DNA from: Actinopolyspora biskrensis
Lineage (GTDB): Bacteria > Actinomycetota > Actinomycetes > Mycobacteriales > Pseudonocardiaceae
DNA length: 64,000 nucleotides
Assembly: GCF_013408175.1 (NCBI RefSeq)
Contig: NZ_JACBYW010000005.1
Coordinates: 248,001 to 312,000, forward strand
Direction: 5' to 3'
Notes under the pieces: generated by a model
Told to the model about the DNA's origin: nothing
The model's input: only the letters and a program-made list of their open reading frames with translations
Databases searched by the model: none
Shown: piece by piece, positions 19,101 to 27,279 of the stretch
How the letters are laid out: every line of letters begins with the position of its first letter
How positions within the stretch are numbered: the stretch's first letter is position 1
Translations under genes and position numbers: made by a program

Positions 19101-21186
19101 CGAGGTGGCCGAGTCCTACGGCTTCTGGCTGGGGGACGCCTTCGCCTCGGGTGGCTCGGTGGGATACGACCACAAGGCGATGGGCATCACGGCCAAGGGC
19201 GCGTGGGAAAGCGTCAAGCGGCACTTCCGCGAGCTAGGCACCGACACGCAGCGCGACGAGTTCACCGTGGTCGGCGTCGGGGACATGGCCGGGGACGTCT
19301 TCGGCAACGGGATGCTGCTGTCCGAGCACATTCGCCTCGTGGCGGCGTTCAACCACATGCACGTCTTCATCGATCCGGACCCCGATCCGGCGAGTTCCTT
19401 CGCCGAACGTCGTCGGCTGTTCGGACTGTCCCGGTCGACCTGGGACGACTACGATCGCGACGTGATCAGCGAGGGAGGGGGTGTCTGGCCTCGTTCTGCG
19501 AAGTCGATTCCGCTGAACCCGCGGATCCGTTCCGCGCTCGGGATCGACGAGAGCGTGGCCCGGCTCGCCCCGGCCGAGCTGATCAGGGCGATCCTGCGCG
19601 CCCCCGTGGACCTGGTGTGGAACGGCGGTATCGGCACCTACGTCAAGGCCAGTACCCAGACGCACACCGAAGTGGGGGACAAGGCCAACGACCCGGTCCG
19701 CGTCGACGGCGCCGATCTCGGTGCGAAGGTCGTCGGCGAGGGCGGGAACCTCGGCATGACCCAGCTCGGCCGTATCGAGTTCGCCCGTAACGGGGGCAAG
19801 GTCAACACCGACGCCCTGGACAATTCGGGAGGGGTCGACTGCTCCGACCACGAGGTCAACATCAAGATTCTGCTGGACCAGCTCGTGGCGGAGGGGCGTC
19901 TGGACCGCTCGCGGCGTGACGAGCTGCTCCGGGAGATGACCGACGAGGTCGCGGCCCTGGTGCTTGCCGACAACTACCGGCAGAACGCCGTGCTGGGGAC
20001 CTCGCGTTCCCACTCCGATCAGATGACATCGGTGCACGCCAGGTTGGTGGCGGAGCTGGAGAAGCGCTCCGGTCTGGATCGTGAGCTGGAGGCCCTGCCG
20101 AGCGCTGAGCAGTTCCGTGAGCTCGAGAAGTCCGGCCAGGGGCTGAGCTCGCCCGAGCTGGCCACGCTGATGGGGCACGTCAAGCTGGCGTTGAAGCAGG
20201 ACGTGCTCAACAGCGACCTGCCGGACACGGAAGCCTTCGCCTCCAGGCTTCCCGAGTACTTCCCGGAGCCGCTGCGACGGAACTACGTCGACGCGGTCCG
20301 GCAGCACCCGCTGCACCGCGAGCTCACGACCACCCTGCTGGTCAACGAGGTCGTCGACGGTGCGGGCGTTTCGTACGCCTACAGGCTGCTGGAGGAGATG
20401 AGCGCCGAGACGACCGACGCCGTCCGGGCCTTCGAGGTCGTGACCGGGGTCTACGACCTGCCCGGGCTGTGGGCGGAGATCGAGGAGCTGCACGGAGCTG
20501 TTCCCAGTGAAGTGATCGACTTCATGGTGCTGGAAGGTCGCAGGCTGCTCGACCGTGCTTCTCGCTGGTTGCTGTCCAACAGGCCGCAGCCGCTGGCCAT
20601 AGGAGCCGAGATACACCGCTTCCGTCCTGTCGTGGCCGAACTCTCCGAGTCCGTGTGGGACCTCGTGCAGGGCAGGGCCGCCCGGAACGCGGCGGAGAAG
20701 GCCAACAGGCTGGTCGAGCAGGGCGTGCCCGAGAAGCTGGCACGGCGGATCGGGACCCTGCTGGACACGTTCGCCCTGTTGGACATCACCGAGATCGCGG
20801 AGCTGGCCGAGCGCGACGCGGGGGTTTCGACGGAGCGCAGCCCGCGGGAGAGCGCCGAGCTCTACTTCGCGCTGTCGGAGTACCTCGACATGGAGCGGAT
20901 GCTGGTCTCGGTCGGCGAGCTGGAACGTGGCAATCGCTGGCACGCCCTGGCTCGGCTGGCGCTGCGTGACGATTTGTACGCCTCGCTGCGTGCCATCGCG
21001 GTGGACGTCCTGCGCAGCGGAGAACCGGACCAGGGGCCGGAGGACAAGATCGCGCAGTGGGAGTCGGCGAACGCGTCCCGGATCGGACGTGCGCGGGCTT
21101 CGCTCGAGGAGATCAAGCACTCGGGCAGGCAGGACCTGGCCACCCTCTCGGTGGCGGCCAGGCAGCTGCGCAGCATGGTGCGTTGA
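16195..21186 (+). CDS. gdh: NAD-specific glutamate dehydrogenase, large (about 180 kDa) class
   Basis: 1663 residues, the size of the L_180 class. It oxidises glutamate to 2-oxoglutarate and ammonia with NAD and feeds the TCA cycle. The N-terminal 600 residues are the regulatory region with ACT-like segments. The catalytic core contains [20 protein letters not shown] followed by [19 protein letters not shown], a nucleotide-binding region with [14 protein letters not shown], and [16 protein letters not shown]. ATG 16195 has GGAG 10 bases upstream; GTG 16189 is possible. Mycobacterial homologues are controlled by the PknG/GarA pathway; no sign of regulation is visible in this sequence. Confidence 0.95.
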   Translation: [1663 protein letters not shown]

Positions 21187-21334
21187 TCCTCGCCCCGGCC
21201 GCGGTCGACGCGTCGTGTGTGGTTCGTCGGGTTCGGTGTCCGCACCGTGGCGGAGTACGGTGGTCCCGGACGGTCCCGTGTATCGCACGTCGCGTCGGCC
21301 GTGCCGGCGGATCGACGCTTAAGGAGAGGAAAAG

Positions 21335-21778
21335 GTGGGAGCCTTCGTCACCGAGGTGCCGATTCGCTGGTCCGACATGGACGCGTTCGGCCACGTCAAC
21401 CACGCCAGGACCGTCACGTTGCTGGAGGAGGCACGTGCGGGGCTGCTGTTCACCGAGGCCGAGCGGCGGGGCAACGGTGGTATGGCCGACGGGATGGTGG
21501 TGGCCAGGCTGACGGTCGACTACCGCAGCCCCGTCGACTACGGAATGGGCCACGTCCAGGTCCGCATGTCGGTCCGGGAACTGCGCCGGGCCTCGTTCGT
21601 GGTGGACTACGCGGTCGCCGCGGGCGGTGCGGATTCGGTGGCCACAGCCGAGACCCTCATGGTGCCGTACGACCTCCGGGCCGGACGCCCACGCCGTCTC
21701 ACGGAAGGGGAGTTCGCCTTCCTGGAGGAGTGGGTGCTGGATCCGGTTGCCGCGGACGAGGAGCGACGAATTGCCTGA
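21335..21778 (+). CDS. Acyl-CoA thioesterase, 4-hydroxybenzoyl-CoA thioesterase family
   Basis: 147 residues forming one hotdog domain. The active-site signature WSDMDAFGHVNHA is at residues 12-24, with Asp16 as the family's catalytic acid. YRSPVDYGMGHVQVRMSV forms the later strands. It should hydrolyse an acyl-CoA thioester; the chain specificity cannot be read. GTG 21335 follows AAGGAGAG. It ends 8 bases into the next gene, whose TTG start overlaps it. Position next to gdh matches Rv2475c. Confidence 0.88.
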   Translation: MGAFVTEVPIRWSDMDAFGHVNHARTVTLLEEARAGLLFTEAERRGNGGMADGMVVARLTVDYRSPVDYGMGHVQVRMSVRELRRASFVVDYAVAAGGADSVATAETLMVPYDLRAGRPRRLTEGEFAFLEEWVLDPVAADEERRIA

Positions 21779-22412
21779 ACTGCGGATGCCCCGATCGGTC
21801 GAGCGTGACGACCTGAGCGCGTTCGTCGCCCGTGCCGTGCGCATGGACGAGCAGGCCGTGATTCGGCTGCGGACGCGTGCGGACGGTGAGCGGATCGACG
21901 TGTGGTCGGCGACCCCCTTCGACGCGTTGTGCACCCGCTCCGTGCAGGGGGAGGTCGAACCGCGTGATGTGAGCGTCTCCGGTAAGGAGTTGCTCGCCGC
22001 GCTGACGGTCTCGAACGGTCCCGTCATGGACCCCGGTCCCGAGCGCGACCTGATGTGGCGTTCCGAACTCCCCCCTCCCGAGGGGTGGCGTCATGTGGAC
22101 GACCTGCCCGCCAAGGTGGTGGGCGAGGTGGCCGAGCAGGGAGTCGGTGTCGCTCGGGAGAACGTCGGCCCGAAGGGAACTCCCCCCGCTTCTCTCATGG
22201 ACCAGGAAGTGTTCACCGTGAGCGGCTCGGGGCTCAAGGTGACGGTTCCGCTGCGGTGCCTGTTCGTGCTGACCGGGATGGGATTCCTGGTCGGGGATCC
22301 CTCCGACGACGAGATCGTCCGGGTGAACGCCACCGACTCGTGGCTGCGTATCGACTCCCGGTTCGGCGCGGTGGTACGGCGCAGGCACGCGCTGCTGCCG
22401 CTGCTGACCTGA
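21771..22412 (+). CDS. Conserved actinobacterial protein of unknown function
   Basis: 213 residues from TTG 21771, which has GAGGAG 7 bases upstream and overlaps the thioesterase stop; ATG 21786 is the alternative. The protein is soluble and acidic, with mixed alpha/beta character and no membrane segments (FVARAVRMDEQAVIRLR, LRCLFVLTGMGFLVGD). It occupies the place of Rv2474c in mycobacteria, always beside the thioesterase, which hints at a joint role. I recognise no catalytic motif and assign no function. Confidence 0.75.
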   Translation: MPELRMPRSVERDDLSAFVARAVRMDEQAVIRLRTRADGERIDVWSATPFDALCTRSVQGEVEPRDVSVSGKELLAALTVSNGPVMDPGPERDLMWRSELPPPEGWRHVDDLPAKVVGEVAEQGVGVARENVGPKGTPPASLMDQEVFTVSGSGLKVTVPLRCLFVLTGMGFLVGDPSDDEIVRVNATDSWLRIDSRFGAVVRRRHALLPLLT

Positions 22413-22587
22413 GCGAAGCTCGGCGGGGACGGGGTTCGATTCCGGCCCGGGTCGGACCCCGGTCCGCTCGCCCCCGGAAAGCGGTGCCGTCGGACCGCGC
22501 TGCTCGATTCGGGTGACTCGTCGGTACCTGGGTTAATTCTTCGGCGTCGTGGTGTCGAGAATCGACAGTGTGTACGACTATCCATCG

Positions 22588-23607
22588 ATGCCGGAGAGCC
22601 GGGACGCGTTGAGCATGACCCGTTCGTTCCGGGAGGCGTTCCGGTTGCGCGGTCCGCTGTCCGGCGGGCTGGGCCTGCTGCTGCGCACGTGGTGGCTTTT
22701 CCCGGTGGCTCTGCTCATCGTGGCTCCGTTCACGGCGTTGAGCTGGTTCGTGAGTTGCCGTTTCGGGATGTGCAGCAGGATCGGCGTCGCCGACGGGCTG
22801 CTTCAGGTGGACCGGAACAGTTGGGTGGACGCTTGGACGCGAGTGCTGCGGGCAGTGCTCGTGACGCCCGCGGACATCACGGTTACGGCTGTCACCGTGG
22901 CGGCGCTGGCCTGGGTCTGCGCCGGATACCGCCCTGCTTCTCACCACGTGTGGCGGTTGTTCACCAAACGCGGCGCCGGGCTGTGCGTTCTCGGGCTGGT
23001 GCTGACGACGGTACCGGCGGTGCTCACGGCGGTCCCACTGTACTTCGCGCAACGGCAGGCCGTTCCCGTGCTCACGGGGGAGGAGTCCCCTCCGCTGTGG
23101 CGACTGCTCCTGATCGTGGTGCTGTTGCTGTGCGTGCTGCTCGGCGGGTTCACCGGAATAGTCTCGGGAGTGGTGGCCAATGTCGCCGTGGTCCCGTTCA
23201 CGGTGCAGCGCACCGGGGTGCGGGAGGCGGTCGGCCGGGTCGGCCGCATGGTGCTGCGGCGGTTGCTTCCGACTGTGGGGACGGTGGCGCTGGCGCTGGT
23301 GCTGCCCGCGCTGCTCGAACCGTTGACGAGTGCGGTGGCCACGGCGAGCACGGAGGCGAGCTGGTCCGGCAACGTTGTGCGTGACTCGCTGAGTTCCGCT
23401 GTATCGCTGCCTTTCGCGGCGGCCCTGTACCTCACGCGCTATCTGGACCTGTCGCTGCACACGGACGGATACGACGCGGGAAGGCTCGCGGTGGATCTGC
23501 GCACCATCGGGGAAGTCCGGGACGGGGAGGCGCAGGATCCGGCCGTGGGCGAAGACGTGGAGACGCGGGATCGCTCAGACCAGCCAAACCGCGGTGTCCG
23601 GGGGTAG
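22588..23607 (+). CDS. Multi-pass integral membrane protein, function unknown
   Basis: About 339 residues with roughly six hydrophobic segments: WWLFPVALLIVAPFTALSW, VTAVTVAALAWVCAG, LCVLGLVLTTVPAVLTAV, LLLIVVLLLCVLLGGFTGIV, TVALALVLPALLEPL and a weaker one near LPFAAALYLTRYL. A conserved-looking terminal segment LTRYLDLSLHTDGYDAG precedes a polar tail. The start is unsure: GTG 22549, ATG 22588 and ATG 22615 are all in frame and none has a good ribosome site. Its 3' end overlaps the convergent gene at 23575 by 33 bases. No transporter family signature is evident. Confidence 0.7.
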   Translation: MPESRDALSMTRSFREAFRLRGPLSGGLGLLLRTWWLFPVALLIVAPFTALSWFVSCRFGMCSRIGVADGLLQVDRNSWVDAWTRVLRAVLVTPADITVTAVTVAALAWVCAGYRPASHHVWRLFTKRGAGLCVLGLVLTTVPAVLTAVPLYFAQRQAVPVLTGEESPPLWRLLLIVVLLLCVLLGGFTGIVSGVVANVAVVPFTVQRTGVREAVGRVGRMVLRRLLPTVGTVALALVLPALLEPLTSAVATASTEASWSGNVVRDSLSSAVSLPFAAALYLTRYLDLSLHTDGYDAGRLAVDLRTIGEVRDGEAQDPAVGEDVETRDRSDQPNRGVRG

Positions 23608-24828
23608 CCGGTCACCGTCGAGCGGGGCACTGTTGAGCACGATCCTCCCCGGAGGGGCCGGTACCGTTTCGCTCGAGGTGTTCAGCGCGCAGGTCAGCTC
23701 ACCCCTGTCGCAGCGAAACGCCAGGCATCCGCGGGGCGCTCCGTACCACTGGACCGTCGAACGTTGTGCTATTTCGTAGAAGCGGCGTAGCTCCATGGCG
23801 TTGCGGTGCAGGGACAGTGTCGAGGACGGTTCCTCCAGCTGGACTTCCACGGTGCTGGACGCCCAGCTGGGCGGGGTGGGCCACCAGCTTCCCGACGCCG
23901 CGGAGAAACCGAACGGCGGCTCCGAGCCTTCCCACGGGATCGGCCCGCGAACCGGATGACTGCTCGTGCGGTCGGGGCGTTCGGATTCGGGCAGTCCGAG
24001 TTCGGTTCCGTTGTCCACCCCGGCCACTCCGGGCAACGCGAACTGGACCAGTGTCATGGCTCTCGCCTTGGCGAGTCCCGAGGCGCCACCGCCGAAACGT
24101 GTCGTCGGCCTCGGGTAGTCCCAATTGGACAGTGTCCACACCGGTGTGCTCCCCGAGTTCAGGGAATCGTCCAGGACGTTCTGAACGACTTGCCGGATCT
24201 GTGCGGCGTCGAACGGCACGGAGCTGAAACGCAGGTCGACCCCCAGGTCCAGCTCGGACAGCGTGCCGTGCTCCGTCCGCCAGCTCCGCACCAGCCCGCC
24301 GAGCGGAACGGTGCGATGCTCACCGGGAAGTGACCGGATGACCCGCAGAATCGAGTGCGTGGTCTCGTCGAGGGGACCTGTGATGCCGGGGACGGTCGCG
24401 ACCCGGAACCCGTCGACGCCGCACGCTTTCCAGAAGCGAAGGGATTCGGCCAGCTCGTTCCCGCTCTCGTCGTTGTCCACGACCGTGCCGTCCACGGGCA
24501 GATCCAGCACGATCCGGATGTCCGCGGCGTGCGCCTCGGTCAGCAGGGCTTCCAACGACTCGATGGTGCCGACGAGAGGATCGACATCCCTGCCGTGCCC
24601 GATGCGCCCGACGGGTGAAGCCAGCACTCCGGTCAACCAGATCGCGCCGATACCGATCAGTTCCAGGTAACCGAGTCGCTCGCGAACCCCTTCGAGATCG
24701 CCGACCCCGTCCGCGTCGGAATCGCTGAACGCTCGTATGTCGACGCGGTAAAAGACCCGGTTCTCCCACCAGTCGGGCGACGTCGTGGGATGTTCGTGGC
24801 TCTGGTCGGTCAAGCACACGGTGGCCAT
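23575..24828 (-). CDS. GH13 (alpha-glucosidase-like) protein lacking catalytic residues, copy 1
   Basis: 417 residues, shorter than typical AglA-type enzymes (about 540). The GH13 frame is clear: WWENRVFYRVDIRAFSDSDA, GVGDLEGVRERLGYLELIGI, DPLVGTIESLEALL and SNWDYPRPTTRFGGG. The invariant positions are changed. The nucleophile Asp of GFRID is Ala144 (GFRVATVPG), the region I NH motif is gone (LDLPVDGTV), the acid/base Glu segment is missing, and NHD is NWD. Domain B is largely deleted. It occupies the aglA (Rv2471) position between the membrane gene and glbO. I infer a non-catalytic sugar-binding or scaffold role. ATG 24828 is chosen because homology begins there. Confidence 0.85.
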   Translation of the reverse strand: MATVCLTDQSHEHPTTSPDWWENRVFYRVDIRAFSDSDADGVGDLEGVRERLGYLELIGIGAIWLTGVLASPVGRIGHGRDVDPLVGTIESLEALLTEAHAADIRIVLDLPVDGTVVDNDESGNELAESLRFWKACGVDGFRVATVPGITGPLDETTHSILRVIRSLPGEHRTVPLGGLVRSWRTEHGTLSELDLGVDLRFSSVPFDAAQIRQVVQNVLDDSLNSGSTPVWTLSNWDYPRPTTRFGGGASGLAKARAMTLVQFALPGVAGVDNGTELGLPESERPDRTSSHPVRGPIPWEGSEPPFGFSAASGSWWPTPPSWASSTVEVQLEEPSSTLSLHRNAMELRRFYEIAQRSTVQWYGAPRGCLAFRCDRGELTCALNTSSETVPAPPGRIVLNSAPLDGDRLPPDTAVWLV

Positions 24829-25197
24829 CCTGTCGGGGGGCGATGCGAGTCGGATCGGTTTCGACGTGCTCACAGCGGAGTGGGCCCGCCAGCGCCCACA
24901 GCGGTCGTGCGTTTCCACATCGCCCGGTACTTTCGTGGTTCGGGTTCTCCGGCTCGTCCGTTTCGTGGCACTCGGTGAACGATTCGGGAGTTCGTCGGGT
25001 TTCACTTCCTCGTCGTTCTTCGCGCCCCGACGCGTGTTTCGCCGGTCCCGGCAGCCGAGTCCGATCGCCGTGGGCCGCTTTCGCCGGAACGACCGCCGGT
25101 TGCGCTTTCCTGTGCCGATTCGGTGCGCGGAGGATCGCCCCGCGGTGTCCGGGAATCCCTCGGCCTGTGTTTACCGGGCCGGGGAACGAGTCGTGGG
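24829..25197. other. Spacer between the two GH13 paralogues
   Basis: 369 bases with no supported gene. The frame of copy 1 stays open back to 25005, but the added residues have no GH13 counterpart. This should be the promoter region for copy 1. I see no repeat or strong hairpin. Confidence 0.45.
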
Positions 25198-26502
25198 TCA
25201 GCTCGTGGCGAGCCAGGCCGCCGAATCGGGGGGAAGCTGTCCGCCCTCCAGCGGAGCACTGGACAGGAGCAGTTCCCCCGGTGGCAGCGGGACCCGTTGG
25301 GTGGAGGTGTTCAGGGCGCAGATCAGTCCTGCCGCACCCCTCCGGAAGGCGAGGCATCCCGTGGGTGCTCCGTACCACTCGACTTCGTCATCGTCGAACA
25401 GCTCACGCGGTACGGACGGGTTCTCCGTCTCGTCCCCGGCGCTCGCCGTTCGTTTGATCTCCAGAGCTTGTCGGTACAGCGACAGCGTGGAATCGGCGCT
25501 TTCCAACTGCGCCTCGGCCGTCATGCCGACCCAGTCCTCCGGTGCGGGCAGGCACAGGTCCGTGGCCTCGCTGAAGCCGAACGGCGGAGTCCTGCCCTCC
25601 CACGGCATGGGGACCCGAGCTCCGAGCAGCTCCTGCGTGGGCATTTCCGCCTCGTCGCCGATGACCTCGGGCAGGCCGAGCTCCTCTCCGCTGTCCACGC
25701 ACACGACTCCCGGCAGTGCCAGCAGCACGAGAGTTATGGCGTGGGCTCGCGCCCGCCCGACCGCTCCACCGCCGAAGCGGGTCACCTGCCGGGGGAAGTG
25801 ACGTCCGGAGACGAGCCAGCCCGGCCTGGTTCCGAACTCCTTGCACGCGGCCAGCTCCTTGCCGATGGCCTCCCGGATGCCGTTCGCCTCGAAATCCGTC
25901 TCGGCGAGCGCCCGGTTGAAATCGACGTCCCACACGCCCCGGCTCGAGCGTTGTTCCTCGATGAACGAGCCGATCAGCCGATCCGAGTCGTCGGCCAGCG
26001 CGGCCCTGATTGCTCTGGCCGTTTCCAAGTCGACTCCGTCCGTGTCGGATTCCGCTGATGAACCCCGCCTCGAAAGGGCCAGCCGGAATCCGTCGACCCC
26101 GCGGTCGGTCCAGAACCGAAGCGTCCGTACCAGCTCCTGTTGGGCGCGTGGCTGTCGTAGATCGGCCACGTCCACACCGATATCGAGAGTGACGCGCAAA
26201 TCGCAATCGTGAGCCGCGGACGTCAGCCGTTCGAATGATTCGAGAACGGTGGCAGCTTGCTGCGGATCGCCGACATTGGGGCCCACGCCGGTCATCGGGA
26301 CACCGGTCAGCCACACCGTGTCGACCCCGAGTAGTTCCAGGTATCCGAGGCGGTTGCGCAGGCCGTCCAGATCGCCGACCCCGTCTCCATCGGAGTCGGC
26401 GAACAGCCGGATGTCGATGGCGTAATGGATCGCGTTCCACCACCACGGCGTTTGGCCTCCGGGGAGGCTGTCCTGCTCTGTCCAGCGGCGCACAGTGGTC
26501 AT
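25198..26502 (-). CDS. GH13 (alpha-glucosidase-like) protein lacking catalytic residues, copy 2
   Basis: 434 residues, a tandem paralogue of the previous gene. The two share the N-terminal YAIDIRLFADSDGDGVGDLD region and the C-terminal ending (SSAPLEGGQLPPDSAAWL here, NSAPLDGDRLPPDTAVWL in copy 1). The catalytic set is lost here too: the nucleophile is Ala142 (GVDGFRLALS), region I reads LDIGVDVADL, the acid/base Glu segment is unrecognisable (LIGSFIEEQ), and the NHD motif is SGRH. The ATG at 26502 follows AAGGGG directly; GTG 26523 is an alternative. Two genes retained with the same loss suggest selection for a non-enzymatic role. Confidence 0.85.
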   Translation of the reverse strand: MTTVRRWTEQDSLPGGQTPWWWNAIHYAIDIRLFADSDGDGVGDLDGLRNRLGYLELLGVDTVWLTGVPMTGVGPNVGDPQQAATVLESFERLTSAAHDCDLRVTLDIGVDVADLRQPRAQQELVRTLRFWTDRGVDGFRLALSRRGSSAESDTDGVDLETARAIRAALADDSDRLIGSFIEEQRSSRGVWDVDFNRALAETDFEANGIREAIGKELAACKEFGTRPGWLVSGRHFPRQVTRFGGGAVGRARAHAITLVLLALPGVVCVDSGEELGLPEVIGDEAEMPTQELLGARVPMPWEGRTPPFGFSEATDLCLPAPEDWVGMTAEAQLESADSTLSLYRQALEIKRTASAGDETENPSVPRELFDDDEVEWYGAPTGCLAFRRGAAGLICALNTSTQRVPLPPGELLLSSAPLEGGQLPPDSAAWLATS

Positions 26503-26735
26503 CCCCTTACTGCGTTCGAGCACCGTGTTCGAGGGTCGCCGAGCACGGTGCCGATGCGCTCAGACGTTCGCTGATCGATCATTGGATCACGCACGTGACC
26601 CCGAACGCGCGACGAGATCCGGTCCGACGCGGACACCGGGTCGACGTTCGTCGATGATGTCCTACCGCAGACGAGCACTCGATGGCGCGGTGGGCGTGCG
26701 AACTACGATCATCACGTTTCGGAAGCGCGTTGTCA

Positions 26736-26756
26736 CCCCGTGTTCGGAACACGGGG
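26736..26756. repeat. Short perfect inverted repeat
   Basis: CCCCGTGTT-cgg-AACACGGGG, a 9-bp stem with a 3-base loop, located about 235 bases upstream of the copy 2 start. It is not followed by a T-run. It could be a regulator-binding palindrome or a weak terminator; nothing nearby identifies a partner protein. Confidence 0.5.
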
Positions 26757-27085
26757 CACGAAATCGTCGATGGAGGAGTGATCCCGAATCGTGTGAGACG
26801 TCAGGGGAGCGGGAGCCGCTGGAGAGCGGGAGTTGAGGCGTGTCGTTGTGCGTGGAGGACGAACGCACGGTCACTCGCGGCCCGGAGTCCGCTGCCGGGG
26901 CCGGGGCCGGTTGGTCACACCGGGACCGGTGGACCAGGTCGCGGTCAGCGGACCGCCGGACGGGGACCTCGGTGCCGCGGTGTCCGGCCCCCGCGGGGAC
27001 GGAAGCGCCGGAACGGGTCTCGCCGTCCCGTCCCGGGCACCGGGTCTTTCACGCGGACGGTCGTCGAGGTTTTCCGCTCGCCCCT

Positions 27086-27223
27086 GAGGAGGTGGTCGCC
27101 CGGCGGAACCTCCCGCGGCTCTCGCTCCGCCGGGGCCCGACGTCCGGGAACGGCCTGCACGACGTCGGGCCCTCCGCGCGAGAGCCCCCACGGGAGACCC
27201 CGCGGTGGTGCGAGTCGCTCGGG
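27086..27223. repeat. Dispersed long palindromic element, copy A
   Basis: About 138 bp forming an imperfect palindrome with arms of 45-60 bases. Left-arm blocks GGAACCTCCCGCGG, CTCTCGC and GGGCCCGACGTC pair with right-arm GACGTCGGGCCC, GCGAGAG and CCACGGGAGACCCC. It matches the element at 52953-53093 along its whole length and begins 57 bases past the glbO stop. The paired bases differ between copies in a compensatory way (CTCCCG/CGGGAG here, CTCTCG/CGAGAG there), so the structure seems to be what is kept. Confidence 0.7.
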
Positions 27224-27279
27224 CGGACCTTCCGGCGCCGGAAGTACCACGCCGGTCGTCGACACGGCAGGGGCATCAG

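Larger units (their letters stand above)
26503..27279. other. Long gene-free region between copy 2 and glbO
   Basis: 777 bases without a believable gene on either strand; the open frames here are high-GC shadows with no ribosome sites. It holds a perfect 9-bp hairpin at 26736-26756 and palindromic element A at 27086-27223. The rest, about 26830-27080, is very GC-rich without clear structure. It may contain the promoter of copy 2 and the 3' region of glbO. Confidence 0.5.

Noticed and set aside
15748-19224. A 1158-codon open frame on the minus strand opposite the disordered protein and gdh
   Set aside because: High-GC third-position bias makes long antisense frames common. It has no ribosome site or domain and lies opposite two well-supported genes.
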